The notes: generated from the sequence alone by a model not told the origin. Numbered from the stretch's first letter, positions 22,739-36,218 are shown. The stretch: DNA of 64,000 bases from Ilex aquifolium (GCA_951799425.1 OX637393.1:36529744-36593743); one strand, 5' to 3'. Made by a program: numbers and translations.

Positions 22739-25329
22739 CTAAGTCTCTGAAGGTGGATCTTGAAGTTCAACAGAAGAAGCCACGGTGGTAGGAGCAGAGC
22801 TTGGAAGATCAGCAAGCAAGGTCTCAGGGATCAGAGGTGTAGTAGTCTCAAGGATGTTGGCCCCTGGAACCTCCACTCCGTCACCTGGCAGTTCTTGATT
22901 AAGAGCCCTGGACACGAGGTCAGCAGAGAAGGGATTGGTACATGGAATAGCAGGAGAAGCAGGCACACCCTGGTTCAAGGCTTCAGTCGAAGGAACCGAG
23001 GTGTCTTCCTCATTATCAGAGTCAGATTCTTCCATTTCTTCCTCGGTGGGGATAGGGAAGTTGAAGTCCAGATCAGGAAAAGCCTTGATAGCCTTGCGCC
23101 TAAAGGCAAGCCACCCAGTGGCCCACAAGGTGGTGGCCTCATCCTTTAGCTCTGCCACCTCGTTATTCCTCTGTCTGACCAGCTCTTTCTACCCCTCAAG
23201 CTCCTCGCAGAGCTTGCCATTGGCCTCGTTGAGAGTAAGGTACTCTTGCCTTGCTTGCATAAGGGAATTTTTGGCGTCAAAGGCCTCTTGGCTAGCCTTG
23301 GTCCACGCCTCAGTCTTGAGTTGCAGATCCTCCTTAGCTAGCCGTAGCTCATCTCGAGCTTTCTTTTCCCCTTCCTCAGCTTTGACCTTGACGGTTAAGG
23401 TATGTTTGAGGTCGGAGGCTTGCTTCACTGTTTGCTCCTTAAGACTTTGCACCTGAGTCCTGAGGTCCTCGTTTTCAAGGGACAACTTAGTAACTTTGAC
23501 CTCATACGCCTTCAGAGCCTTAACAGAGCGCTCATAAGACCGGATCCGGTGCAATAAACCTTTCGCATGGAGGGCAGCCTGGGGATGTAAAGGAAGATCA
23601 GCAAAGTCGCGTAAAGCTATTATACAAGGGTAAATAGAGCTGGAAAAGTGCTAGTACTCACAGCAACTGCTCCCTGAAGGGCTGAGGTGATGGATTCCTC
23701 GAGGGGCACAGAAGCGGCCTTCAGGACGTCAGATTCAGAAAAAATAGAAGAAATAGCTCCCGCTGCTAGATCCATGTTATCGAAGTAAGATTCTTCATCT
23801 TCCTCTTCGGATTTTTCCCCTTTCTCAACTATCTTCTCGGAAGCACTGTATGTGAAAGTGCAGGGTCGGAGATCGGGGATCAGTCTCAAAGCCTTCTCAA
23901 CCTCAGAAGAGGAGTGGGAAGCCTGACCTCCCACTTGAGCTTGACCCAATGCAGGCTGAGCCTCTGAAGGGGAAGAGGTGGCTGTAATATGAGGAATGTC
24001 GGAGGAGGAAGACAGTGCCTTGGTGGGAGCCGGTTCCTTAGCGGATGAAGAGGGTGAAGGCATCTCTAATCTTGGAATTTTAGCCCGGGTGATAGGGCCA
24101 CTCCCAGAGCTGGCCTGGGCCTTTCGCTTGCCAGATCTACCTCCCTTCATCAATTGCTCAACCTTAGCCTGGAGCTCTTCAGGAGTAGACTTCATGGTGG
24201 AGGGACCTGGAAGGTCTGAGTGGAATCAGGAGATATAAAAAGAAAAGGAGGAGAAAGAAAGTTTTAATGATATTACCTTCTTCAGCGCCTGCAATAGATA
24301 TTGGAATAGCTAAGGTCGCCGGGGCGGGACTCAGACCCAACTCCACTAGATATCGAGGCTCAATGAGATCAACGTACCTCTCTGGCTTGATTTTTCCCAA
24401 TTTCAGTAGCACATTGTTATCTTCAGGGCTGAGCTTAGGTCGATCACCTAAAAAAGAAAAAAAAATGCAAGTAAGAGAAATGCAAGAGGCTCATAAGTTC
24501 CAGATCAGAGCTCAGCCAGCTTGAGTAAAGACTCACCCAAGTTTTCTGGTCTAGACCAGGCCGTAGGGATACCAAGAGTATCTGTTTTATCAGCAGGATT
24601 ATATTCCCAGTTGGTACCCCCAATAAAAAAGAAGTGTTTTTTCCACGCTTTGTGAGAAGTTGGGAGGTCTGTAATAATCTTCCTAGCAGCATTTCGCTTA
24701 GAGATATACAGAAAGCCTTCAGAAGATGTCAGCTTGACATTGAAAAGTTCCATAAGCAGAGAAATGCTAGGAACTCCGAGTTTATGCTTGTTAAAGATGA
24801 CTAAGAGGCCTACCATAATGCCATAGAAATTGGGGGAGAGCTGGGAAGGGCATACATTGAAGTGCTGCAGAACAGCCTTGATAAAGGGGTGCAGGGGAAA
24901 GCAAATGCCGTTCTCAAAGGCAGCAAGGAAGAAGCATACCCTCTTACGCACTTGTTCTACATAATAGATGGATTTATCTGGGCACCAGGGTTCAACCCCA
25001 GGAGAAAAACCATAACGAGCTTTATAAGCTCTCATTAATGCAGGGGCCTCTCTACTATAGCCCACGGACTCAGCATGCCTAAAGGCAGCCCCCAGGTATG
25101 AAGTTTTCTCAGCAACCCCAACTCCACTCACCTTGCCCTTACCTTTGTCAAGCTTGGGGGGCACGGGAGAAGATGTAGAAGAGGGCTCATCAGTGCCGAC
25201 CTCGGCTTCCACAGCCTCCACACCAGGAAAATTGTCAATCTCGTCACCTACACCCCCTAAATCGGTGTCCTCAGACCGATCGCCTAGTAGGAAAACAGAG
25301 GAACGAGTAGCACCAGAAGAGGCAGACAT
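22739..25329 (-). pseudogene. Tat element 1 antisense gene B, four exons
   Basis: Exons 24537-25329, 24277-24447, 23662-24206 and 22739-23578 have GT-AG junctions and sum to 783 codons in frame. The start MSASSGATRSS is chosen because the homologous start in element 2 (41219) aligns with it. Exon 1 holds the putative gypsy-type transposon domain (FPLHPFIKAVLQHFNVCPSQ; HFFFIGGTNWEYNP). Exon 3 has a basic stretch (GGRSGKRKAQ) and Ser-rich sequence. Exon 4 is a long coiled coil followed by an acidic Ser/Pro-rich tail. One in-frame TAG at 23189-23191 (Gln in element 2) breaks it. Additional antisense ORFs are known from Tat-group elements; their role is not established. The stretch 25330-25991 shows no other gene. 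Confidence 0.78.
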
Positions 25330-25991
25330 GATTGGGCAAGAAAATGGAAGATTAAAGGAACGATAAAGAGGGGGAACACTAATTAAACTCTCCCTAATAA
25401 CCCTAGGGTCAGCACAATAGCTCCCAACAGCAAGTATGTGCACAATGGAGTTCCAATCCAAAAAATGAGGAAGAGGGGATAGACAACAGTCACGATTCCA
25501 GCAATAAAAGAATCGAAAAGACCAAAAATGCAACAACCACCTCGAACTCGAGGGATCCAGAACAAGGGAAGATGCAAAAAAGGGGCAGAAAGGGCGTACC
25601 TAGTTGGGAGAGAGCGACAAACAACAATCCGGGGCCAAATCAAGAGGGGAAACACTGCGAGTCCTCGAATCGAACACAGAAAAACCGATTTTGAGCAAGA
25701 ATCAGAAAGCTTTGAGACAGAGAGTCAAGAATTCGCAGAGGCAAGAAGTTCGAAGAACAGAGAAGAAGGTGAGCAGTGGAGAAAGACGGTTCAGGCAGCC
25801 GTTTGAGTATTTAAAGCTTGAAAGACGTGGGCTGAAACGTGCACGGGAATCGAGGAGATCCATGATTGATACAAACCGTCAAAGGGCTGCAGTCACGTGC
25901 TAGTCAGGGTCAGCCGCGTGCAGATCTAGCTCAGTTTAAAAGCAGCTCAGCCCTTGCTCAAGCTCGCTTAAACCAAGGGCTGGGGGGCAAC

Positions 25992-26703
25992 TGATGATAC
26001 CTGAAATAAACTCCAAACCTGAGCTCAGGAAATGAGTTCAGCTCGGGAGCTCGGAGAAGAAAAGCAGAGCTCGTCCAAGCCATAGTCTGAGCTCGTCCAG
26101 CCGGTACTGGAGCTCCTCCAAACAAGATAATAGGAGAAAAAGGCGAGGAGACAGCAAGATGATAGAGGACACCTCCGAAGTAGAAGCCAAGCTGGAACCA
26201 AGGCGTAAAAACCTTAACTAACCAAGATCCTTTCCGAATATGTAGGAGGATCCCATGGTAGAAGGCAAATATTTCGGGATATAGACCGTCAAAGCCAGCC
26301 ATATGGAGTTCAGGGATTGGAGAGAGAGAGAGGGGGGAAGATCCCTCCATTATAGGAGGCAAAATCGGATTAGAGGTAAGCAAGAGGCTATAAAAGGGGG
26401 GTAGACCCCCCATTGAAGGAGAGAATAGGCAATAGAGCCACAAAGAACCCTAATTCGCTCCTCACTGCGCTGTAACACATCCAACACAATCAACAAGAGA
26501 ATAGGAGCTAGAGATTCCATTCCAGAGTGGACTAGCTGAGCTCAGGCCGGTGAACTACTGTAATTCTGTTGTGTTATCTCCCCTCCCTCAATTCCCCTAA
26601 GCATCAGCCAGCATTGTTTAACGCGAGCCTTGTAGCTCAGACACCTCATTTAATTCCACGCATATCTGACTCCTAGTCCATCTTCGGTAGATTTACACCA
26701 TCA
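25992..26703 (+). repeat. Tat element 1 3' LTR
   Basis: Preceded by a purine-rich tract (AAGGGCTGGGGGGCAAC) that is the likely plus-strand primer. Starts TGATGATACCTG, ends TACACCATCA. Confidence 0.92.
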
Positions 26704-26785
26704 ATATTGATCTTGTAAACATTAACAAAGTGTGAAATACATTTGATTTCCTTCATCTATTTCTGTTATTTCTCATTTCTTAACA
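26704..26785 (+). repeat. Copia element 1 5' LTR, second part
   Basis: Resumes the copia LTR after the gypsy insertion and ends TTTCTTAACA, directly before the TGGTATCAGAGC primer site. Confidence 0.8.
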
Positions 26786-26797
26786 TGGTATCAGAGC
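26786..26797 (+). other. Primer-binding site of copia element 1
   Basis: TGGTATCAGAGC, complementary to the 3' end of plant initiator-Met tRNA, immediately after the LTR. Confidence 0.9.
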
Positions 26798-26835
26798 TTA
26801 ACAAAAAGCTTCTTCTGCAAGATTACTTCTCATCT

Positions 26836-29800
26836 ATGGCTTCCAATGCAAGCCAGACTTCTTCTTCTAATGCAATTGAAAATTCTTCCACACTTTCTAT
26901 CTTCATCATGGAGATAATACTAGAGCTATGTTAGTATCTCAATCACTAACAGAGAAGAATTACAATTCATGGAGTTGCTCAATGTTCACGGCTTTAAGCG
27001 CCAAGAACAAGACAGGTTTCATTGTTGGATCGATTTCCAAGCCTTCAGATCAGTCTGATCCACTCTACAATTCTTGGATTCAATGCAATAACATGGTGAT
27101 ATCTTGGATTTTAAATGCTTTGTTGAAAGAAACCGCAAAATAATGTTTTGTATGTTGATTCAGCTAAGGAGATCTGGGAGGATTTGAAAGAGAGATTTTC
27201 TCAAACAAATGGTCCTCGCATCTTTCAATTACAGAAATTCATTTCATCCTTGTCACAAGCTAATCTTTCTGTAATTACATATTATACTCAGCTAAAAGGC
27301 TTTGGGATGAATTGATGAATCATAGGCCTTTGCCTAATTGTTCATGTGGAGCAATGAAGACTCTAGTTAATTATCAGCAATGGAACTATATCATCTAGTT
27401 CTTAATGGGATTGAATGATTCCTTTTCTCATATACGAAGCCAAATTTTACTTCAAGATCATTTGCCTTCAATCAATAAGGTGTTTGCCTTAGTTCTTCAA
27501 GAAGAAAGGCAAAGAGAAATTGTGAATTCTGTTCCTCCTCAACGCATTGATTCCACTGAACTTTTGAGCAGAACAAACTCTTCAACATATCAACACAATA
27601 GTAAAGGTTCAAACAATCCAGACCTCTTGTTCTCATTGTGGAATATTAGTTCCCACAGTTGATAAATGTTACAAGCTGCAGGGTTATCCACCTGGATATC
27701 ATTTTATAAAAAGCAAGGGTAATTCTACTTCAAATTCTCAAGTAATTGGGCAAGTAAGTGATGAGAAGACTTCTGATGGAAAATCACATGCTACTGCACA
27801 GATGCCAATAACACAAGGCAAGTTCAGTAGCTATTAACATTCTTGAAGTTTCAATTTGAAACTAAAGATCAATCTCATTCTGTTAGCCGAATAAGTAGCT
27901 CACAAAATGATTCATTACTGAATCTTTCAGGTAATCAATCTTGGTATTCTCATGTACTGTCTTCATGCATCAATTATGAATATTCATCACATCCAATTCT
28001 TTCTTCATCTTGTTCTTCCAAACTTGTTGATTCTAGAAATGAAGCTCAATGGATAATTGATATTGGTGCAACTGACCACATAGTTTGTTCACCTGAATAT
28101 CTAATTTCTGTAACTTCTGCCCCTAATACATCAGTCAAGTTGTCGAATGGAAATGTTGTTTCCTTAAGTCACATTGGTAATGTCAAATTATCCAGTTCTA
28201 TTCTTCTAACCAATGTTTTATGTGTCCCTTATTTTAACTTCAATCTCATTTTTACCAGAAAGCTTACTCATCACAGTTCTTGTTGCTTCTTATTCTTGCT
28301 TGGGTTTTGCTTTATACAGGATCTGTTAGCATGAAGGATGATTGGGATGGGTGAAAAAAGGAATGGTCTGTACTATATTTTGCAAAGACCAGTTAAACAA
28401 TTTTGTTCAAATGTTTCATTTGTACAAACTAAAATCTCTTCCAATTTGTGGCATTTTAGACTTTGCCATTTGTCTTCTCACATACTGAGTTCAATACATA
28501 AAGCAGTACTTGATGTTACAGTACCTAATGATGATCATTGTAATATATGTCATTTTGCTAAGCAAAACATATTATCTTTTCCTATTAGTAATACAATTTT
28601 AGTTGTTCCTTTTGAATTGATACATTGTGATGTTTGGGTTCCCTTTTCAACTCCTTCACTTAATGGTTCACAATACTTTCTAACTATTGTGGATGATTTT
28701 TCCAAGACCTCTTGGCTTTATTTGATGAAATCCAAATCTGCTGCTCAATCTCTGCTTACGTCTTTCTTTAATCTAGTAGAAACTCAATTCCATACAAAAG
28801 TTCAACATGTTAGGTCAGATAATGGTTCAGAAATCTTTATGGATTCTTACTTTGCATCCCAAGGGACAATTCATGAACATAGCTGTGTTGATACTCCTCA
28901 ACAGAATGAGGTAGCAGAAAGGAAACATTAGCATTTTCTAAAGGTTGCCAGAGCCTTGAGATTTTAGGCTAATCTTCCTCTTTTCTTCTGGGGAGATTGT
29001 GTTATTATAGCTGCATACCTGATCAATCGTATTCCCACTCCAATCCTTCATGGTAAATCTCCTTATGAAACTATGTTTTCTTATAAACCTAATTACCACC
29101 ATTTAAGAGTCTTTGGTTGCCTATGCTATGTTTCCACTCTATCTAGACATAGATCCAAGTTTGATGCTAGAGCCAAACAATGTGTGTTCATTGGTTACCC
29201 TTATGCTGTCAAAGCTTACAAATTATATGATTTACAAACATGTTCTATTTTTATATCTCGTGGTGCAGTTTTTCATGAATCAATTTTTCCATTTTAGAGT
29301 GATGATACATCCTCTTCATCTAATAAAGAGTCTCTAGTTCTTCCCTCTTTTTTTTTTTTTTGATCATTTTCCTTCAAATGAAAACATCTCTCTGATGCTG
29401 ATACATCCTCTGTTCCAGTATCAATTTCTTCTCCTTCTATTGATTCTTCTTCATATTCTCCTGAACATGACTTTGCCAGACAGTCTATTAGAACAAGATC
29501 TCCTAGTTATTTGCAAGATTATCAGTATTAGGTCATTACTTCTCAACCATCCAACTCAGCCTCTATGGAAATTGGCACAAATTCTTCGTATAGCTCATGA
29601 TATTTCTCAATATTTGTCTTATCAAAGACTATCTTCTGCTCATCGTATTTTTGCTCTTAATATTTCATTACATCATGAACCTCAATCTTTTCATGAGGCT
29701 GTTAAATCTCCTGAGTGATGTGCATCTACGAATTTTGAAATTCAAGCTCTTGAGGATAATAATACATGGAACCTTACCTCTCTACCATAACGTAAGCATC

Positions 29801-29946
29801 CCATTGGTTGCAAATGGGTATATAAAATCAAATATAAGGCTGATGGAACAATAGAAAGGTATAAAACAAAGCTTGTTGCTAAGGGTTATACTCAGAGAAA
29901 ATGGTTGGATTATTTTGAAACTTACTCTCCAGTTGAAGTTTACAAC
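26836..29946 (+). pseudogene. Copia element 1 gag-protease-integrase-RT (start), decayed
   Basis: The gag region begins at MASNASQTSS, shifts frame near 26930 and continues as LTEKNYNSWSCSMFTAL; further stops and shifts follow to 27840. Protease at about 28045 reads WIIDIGATDHI, where D-T/S-G is expected. The pre-integrase zinc region (HFRLCHLSSH, CNICHFAK) lies at 28450-28560. The integrase core has HCDVW, VDDFSKTSW, RSDNGSEIF and QQNEVAERKH up to 28931. RT begins near 29800 ([20 protein letters not shown]) and is cut at 29946 by Tat element 2. It is non-functional. The 29298-29800 stretch is frame-shifted linker. Confidence 0.88.
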
Positions 29947-30664
29947 TGATGATACCTAAAATAAACCCCAAACATGAGCTCAAGAAATGAGCTCAGCCCG
30001 GGAGCTCGGAGAAGAAAAGTAGAGCTCATCCAAGCCATAGTCAGAGCTCGTCCAGCCAGTATTGGAGCTCCCCCAAGAAAGATAATAGGGGAAAAGGTGA
30101 GGAGACAACAAGATGATAGAGGACACCTCCGAAGTAGAAGCCAAGCTGGAACCAAGGCATAAAACCCTTAACCAACCAAGATCCTCTCCAAATATCAAGG
30201 AGGATCCTATGGTAGAAGGCAAAGATCTCGGGATATAGACCGTTAAAGCCAGCCATATGGAGTTTGGGTAACATCGGGATTGGAGAGAGAGAAGGGGGAA
30301 GATCCCTTCATTATAGGAAGTAAAATCGGATTAGAGGTAAGCAAGAGGCTATAAAAGGGGGGTAAGCCTCCTTTTAGGGGGAGAGAGGCGATAGAGCCAA
30401 AAAGAACCCTAATTCCCTCCTTATTACGCTGTAATACACTCAACACAATCGATAAGAAAAGAGGAGCTAGAGACTCCATTACAGAGTGGACTAGCCGAGC
30501 TCTCAGGCTGGTGAACCACTGTAACTCCTTTGTGTTATCTCCCTTTCCTCTATTCCCTTAAACATCATCCAGCATTGTTTGGCTCGAGCCTTGTAGCTCA
30601 GGCACCACATCTAATTTCACGCATATCTGTACCCTTAATTCATTTTCGGTAGAAAACACCATCA
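29947..30664 (+). repeat. Tat element 2 5' LTR
   Basis: Starts TGATGATACCTA, ends GAAAACACCATCA, with a TATAAAA box at 30350-30356. GTTTGGCGCCGTCTGTGGGA follows from 30665 as primer-binding region. Confidence 0.93.
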
Positions 30665-30726
30665 GTTTGGCGCCGTCTGTGGGAACGACAGTTCTTGTTA
30701 CAAATATACTGATTTTTCAGTGATTG

Positions 30727-33700
30727 ATGGTCTCTACACGGAACATGAGTAAAATTCAGATGAATCCTCCATGAGTGCAGAATCCCCAGGAAGTCACCAG
30801 TGGGAGACAACCGGAAAACTTTCATGATTTCGTCCCCACCGCTGAAGATGACCCACCTACGATGGATCATCCTGCTAACAACGAACTAAACACCCTTCGC
30901 CTGGTCAATCAACGCTTACTTCAACAAAATGAAGAGCTCTTGAAGCTCTTACAAGGTCCTCAGCAGACGAAACCACCCCGGCGAGGCCCGAATGATCTTC
31001 CTCCTAGGGAACGACAGTGCCTTGATCCCCTCAGGGAAGCAAACGAAGGAGGAGAAAATAGTCAAGCACCCCATCAGCCGCCTAGGAGGGGAATCAATGA
31101 AGAAGCACAAAGCCAGAACGAAGGACTAGAGAGGAATGATTTCCTTCCCTTCCAACAGGAGAGAAAGGAGCAATATTGGGAGCATCGCTGGAAGGACATC
31201 CAGCAAGAGCTCAGCCACATGAGAGAGGCAGTGAAGGTCAAAACCCCAGTAACAATGGATGCCTTGGTGCAACAAACTGAATCTCCGTTCACTCCCGGGG
31301 TACTGCATTTCCCCCTCCCTCCGAAGTTCAGGGTACCTCAGATAGAGGTCTTTGATGGGACAAAAGACCCTGTGGATCACCTCAACACTTACAAAAACCA
31401 AATGGAGTTGCACGGATACTAGGACCCTGTGCGGTGCAGGGCCTTCGGCCATCACCTTGAAGGGGTCGGCCTTGGCATGGTTCAATAGGCTCCCCCCAGC
31501 CTCGATCTCTTCTTTCAAAGGACTTTCCATTTCCTTTGTATCTCACTTCATTGGAGCTCGAATCTACAGAAAGTCGATCTATTACTTATTGAATATAAAG
31601 CAGAGGCCTGATGAGAACCTGCGATCTTATGTGCAGAGGTTCAATACAGAGTCTCTGAAGGTAGATATCCCGGATGAAAAGTTCGCCATTACTGTCTTCA
31701 TTGCAGGATTAGGAGTACAGTCAAAGGATCTAATGTTCTCTATATCGAAAAACCCTCAAGCAAGCATGGTTGAGGTGTTAGCCAAGGCAAAAAAGTATAT
31801 AAATGGTGAAAAAGCACTCCTTTCCAAGGTGGGAAGTGCATCCTCACGGAAGGAGAAGGAAAAAGAAGAGAAGAAAAGGGACCGAAGTCCCAGGAAAGAA
31901 AAGGGGCGAGAAAGGTCTCCAAGGAGGGATAGAGATCGCTCCCCGAAGAGAAGAGGAAATGTTAGAGACCGCTTGGGCCCCATGCAGCCTGAGCTGCAGC
32001 CTAGATACGGACCTCAGCGATTCACCCCACTCACCGTCGTTGTATCCCAAGTTCTGTATGAGGTCCAAAACGAGAAGTTCCTAAGGTGGCCACCTCGGAT
32101 GAAGACTGATCTAGCAAAGAGAGACCCCACAAAGTACTGTAACTACCCCAGGGATCATGGTCACCATACTGATGACTGCATTCAGTTAAAGAAGGAGATC
32201 GAGTTCTTAATTCAACGAGGACAGTTGTGTCGCTTTGTGGCCCATAACAACCAGAATCGACCTCTTCCACCGCTGCCACCTCAACAGCAGGCACCTGCGC
32301 CACATCAGCAGCCTCTAGGTGAGATCAGAGTAATATCTAGAGGATTTGCGGGAGGCGGAGAGTCCAGTTCAGCTAGGAAAGCGCACCTCCGACGAATCAG
32401 AGCCGAAGAAGCTCTCGAAGTGCATACTGTATCCAAAGCACCACGCTTAGACACAGCTATCACTTTTTCAGATTCTGATTTGGAAGGATGCCAATACCCT
32501 CATGATGATCCATTGGTGGTAAGAGCCGTGGTAGCTAACAGGACCGTTCACCGAGTTCTGATCGACAACGGGAGCTCGACAGACATCATTTTTGCACCTG
32601 CCTTCGACAAGATGGACATAGGAAGGGAAAAACTCGAACCTGTAAGTACTCACTTGCTAGGGTTCTCATGAGAAATGGTGCTCCCCCTGGGCTCAATCCA
32701 ACTGGTGCTCACCCTAGGTGACCAGCCTTGCCAAGCCACCACGACCGTAAAATTTCTAGTGGTTGATGCACCTTCTGCATACAACGTCTTGCTTGGAAGG
32801 TCATCCCTTAATTCCATGAGGGCAATCCCATCTGCCTATCACTTGGTCGTTAAATTTCCTACAGAGAATGGAATCGGAGTGGTCTAGGGAGACCAGCGTG
32901 TAGCAAGAGAATGCTACATGGCGTCTGTAAAGATGAAAGAGGTTGAGAATATCCAATTCGATGAACTCGACATGAGAGATGAGCTGGAAACTAGACCAAT
33001 GCCATCAGAAGAACTGAAACCGATTCAGCTTGATAAGGAGCCAGAACACCTCGTTTATGTAGGGTCCAAGCTGAATAGAGAGGTCAAAAGCCTTCTCATC
33101 CAGTTCTTGAGGAAAAATATAGAAGTGTTTGCCTGGAAGCAAGAATACATGGAAGGTATTGACCCCTCTATCATCACGCACAAGCTCAGCGTGAATCCTA
33201 CCTGTAAACCAATCAAACAGAAGCGAAGAAGTTTCCCCCCGGAACGCCAAAAAATAATCAACGGAGAGGTCGGCAAACTCCTCCAAGCTAAGGCCGTCAG
33301 GGAAGTCAACTACCCTACCTGGTTGGCGAATGTGGTTCTTGTCAAAAAAACCAATGGTAAGTGGCGATTGTGCATCGACTTCACTGACCTCAACCGAGCA
33401 TGCCCTAAGAACAGTTTCCCCTTACCTCGGATCGGCTTAATAGTGGACGCCACAGCCGGACACGAGCTCCTTAGCTTCATGGACGCCTTCTCGGGTTACA
33501 ACCAGATCAGGATGGATCCCAATGACCAAGAGAAAACCTCCTTTGTGACTGAACAGGGAACATACTGTTATCAGGTCATGCCTTTTGGATTGAAAAACAC
33601 TAGAGCCACTTACCAGCGGTTGGTGAATAGGATGTTCCAAAAGCAGATAGGTGCATCCATGGAAGTTTACATCGACGACATGTTAGTAAAGTCACTGAAG

Positions 33701-36218
33701 GCAGAACTCCACATAGAGCACCTAGCTGAATCATTCCAGATCCTAAAGAAAAACAAGATGAAGCTCAACCCTGCAAAGTGTGCATTCGGGGTCTCGGCAG
33801 GAAAGTTCCTGGGTTTTATAGTTAGCAGCCGAGGAATTGAAGCTAACTCGGAGAAGGTTAGGGCGGTTTTAGATATGCGGTCACCATCCAACACAAGGGA
33901 GGTACAACGCCTGACAGGTAGAATAGTTGCCTTGAGCCGTTTTGTGTCCAGGTCAAGCGATAAGTGCCAACCATTCTTTCAAGTCTTGAAGAAGACATTC
34001 CAGTGGGATACCAAGTGCGAAGAAGCATTCAAAGACTTAAAAGATTACATGAGCTCCCCCCTATTTTGGTGAGCCCTTTAGAAGGGGAAGTCCTTACTCT
34101 CTACCTGACAGTTTCAGATTTTTCAACAAGCGCGCGCTGGTTAGGGAGCGAGACAGAGCTCAGCAACCAGTCTACTACTGCAGCAGAACTCTGAGGGGGG
34201 CGGAGGAGAGATATCCAAAGATGGAGAAACTTGTTTTAGCTTTGGTTACAACAGCTAGGAGACTTAGGCCCTATTTCCAGGCTCATACTATCAAGGTTCC
34301 AACAGACCAGCCGATGAAACAAGTGCTACATAAGCCAGAATCTTCTAGAAGGTTGGTTAAGTGGGTCATAGAGCTCAGTGAGTTTGATATCAGATATAAG
34401 CCAAGGACTGCCATCAAAGGGCAAATTTTGGCGGATTTCATCGTAGAATTCGCAGCAGCAGCACCTATGGAGGTCACGGAGTTAGTACCCAACCTCCCCA
34501 TATGGAGGCTTTTAGTGGATGGAGCTGCCAATGCTCAGGGAAACGGTGCAGGTATAATCCTGACCTCTCCAGATGGAATAGATGTCGAATATGTCATTAG
34601 GTTTGGGTTTAAGGCTTCAAATAACGAAGCCGAGTATGAAGCTGTCATCGCTGGGCTCAATCTTGCTCATTCTGTGGAAGCAGAGCAGCTGGAGATTTGC
34701 AGCGACTCTCAACTAGTGGTGAAACAGATAGAGGAATCCTACGAAGCGAGGGGCGAAAAAATGATCCTTTACCTCAGAAAGGTATGAGAACTAATTAAGA
34801 AGTTTGTGCAGGTTAAGGTCATACACGTTCCCAGAACAGAGAATTCACGAGCAGATGTGTTGGCAAGGTTAGCAACTGCCTCACAAGAAGACTTGGATAG
34901 GATAATACTAGTGGAGCACCTTCCAGAGCCTTCAGTAAGCATTGAAAAGGAAGAAATGCTACCAATTGTAGCTCAGCCGAGCTGGATGGACCCCATCATA
35001 GAATACCTGTAGAAAGGAACCTTGCCAGATGATGCTAAGGAGGCCTCCAAGCTGAGAACCAGGTCAGCCAGATTTTCTGTGATGCAAGGAAATCTGTACA
35101 AACGAGGATTTTCAGCACCTCTCCTTAAATGCGTGGGAGATGAAGACGCCAATTATATACTCAGAGAAGTACATGAGGGAATATGTGGCAATCACATCAG
35201 AGCTCGGGCCTTGGCAGGAAAAACACTGAGGCAAGGGTATTATTGGCCCACCGTGCTCAAGGATGCCACCGAATTGGTCAGGAAATGCAAGACTTGCCAA
35301 GAGCATGCCAACATTTCCCATTGTCTGCCCGAGCTGTTAACCTCGGTGGTAAGCCCGTGGCCCTTCCAGCAGTGGGATTTGGACATACTTGGACCCCTTC
35401 CCACCGATATGGGACAATGCAAGTTTGCTATTATAGGGGTGGATTACTTCACCAAGTGGGCGGAGGTCGAACCTTTGGCAGCAATCACCGAGCAAAAGGT
35501 CCAAAACTTTGTTTGAAAATCTATAGTTTGCAGGTTTGGGGTTCCCAGAACAATCGTATCTGACAATGGAAAGCAGTTTGACAACTCAAAATTTAAAAGG
35601 TTTTGTGCTGAGCTCAGGATAAAGAACTACTTCTCAGCTTCTGCACATCCTCAATCCAATGGACAAGCAGAGGTCACAATCAAAACCATAAAGGCAGCTC
35701 TGAAAACCAAACTAGAAAACCTAAAAGGCAAGTGGGTAGAGTACATCCCTGAAGTATTGTGGGCCTACAGGACCACCGCCAAATCTGCAACTCAGGAAAC
35801 CCCGTTTGCTTTGGCTTTTGGAACCGAGGCAGTGGCACCTGTAGAGGTAGGGCTCCAATCGCCTAGGGTGGAGTTTGCAGACGCCAAACTCAATGATGAA
35901 TCTCTCCTATTGAACCTCGACCTCTTGGATGAAAAGAGAGACAGAGCTCTGCATCGTGTCCAAATTTACCAAAGGAAAACCGCAAGATACTACGACATGA
36001 AGGTAAGGCACAGAAGTTTCAAGGTTGGAGACTTGGTGCTTAGGAGACTTCTGCTTGCGATGAAGGATCCCACACATGGGAAGTTGGGACCCAACTGGGA
36101 AGGACCCTATATCATATCAAGGGTAATCAGACCAAGAAACTACGAGCTGCAAACAGAGGAAGGAAAGATCCTACCTCACTCTTGGTATGTCGAGCACCTT
36201 AAGAAGTTCTTTCAGTAA
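30727..36218 (+). pseudogene. Tat element 2 gag-pol polyprotein, broken
   Basis: Same domains as element 1: gag, CNYPRDHGHHTDDC knuckle-like motif (with Pro in place of the second ligand), protease VLIDNGSS, RT (LCIDFTDLNRACP; VYIDDML), two RNase H domains, integrase (LDILGPLP, IVSDNGKQFDN, and an intact SNGQAE block). Damage: stops at 30771, 31421 (shared with element 1), 32669, 32885, 34785, 35010 and 35514; one extra base near 31447; single-base losses in a C run near 34057 and near 34130. It is non-functional, but integrase is better preserved than in element 1. Confidence 0.92.

Larger units (their letters stand above)
13959..26703 (+). mobile_element. Ty3/gypsy Tat-lineage element 1, full length (12.7 kb)
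   Basis: The two LTRs (13959-14670 and 25992-26703, 712 bp each) differ at about 15 positions by eye (about 2%). Flanking 5-mers are ATACT (13954-13958) and ATATT (26704-26708), a target duplication with one mismatch. Internal order: primer site, gag-pol in one frame, 55-bp array, antisense gene A, antisense gene B, 3' LTR. The second RNase H domain and the antisense ORFs are marks of the Tat/Retand group. Confidence 0.93.
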
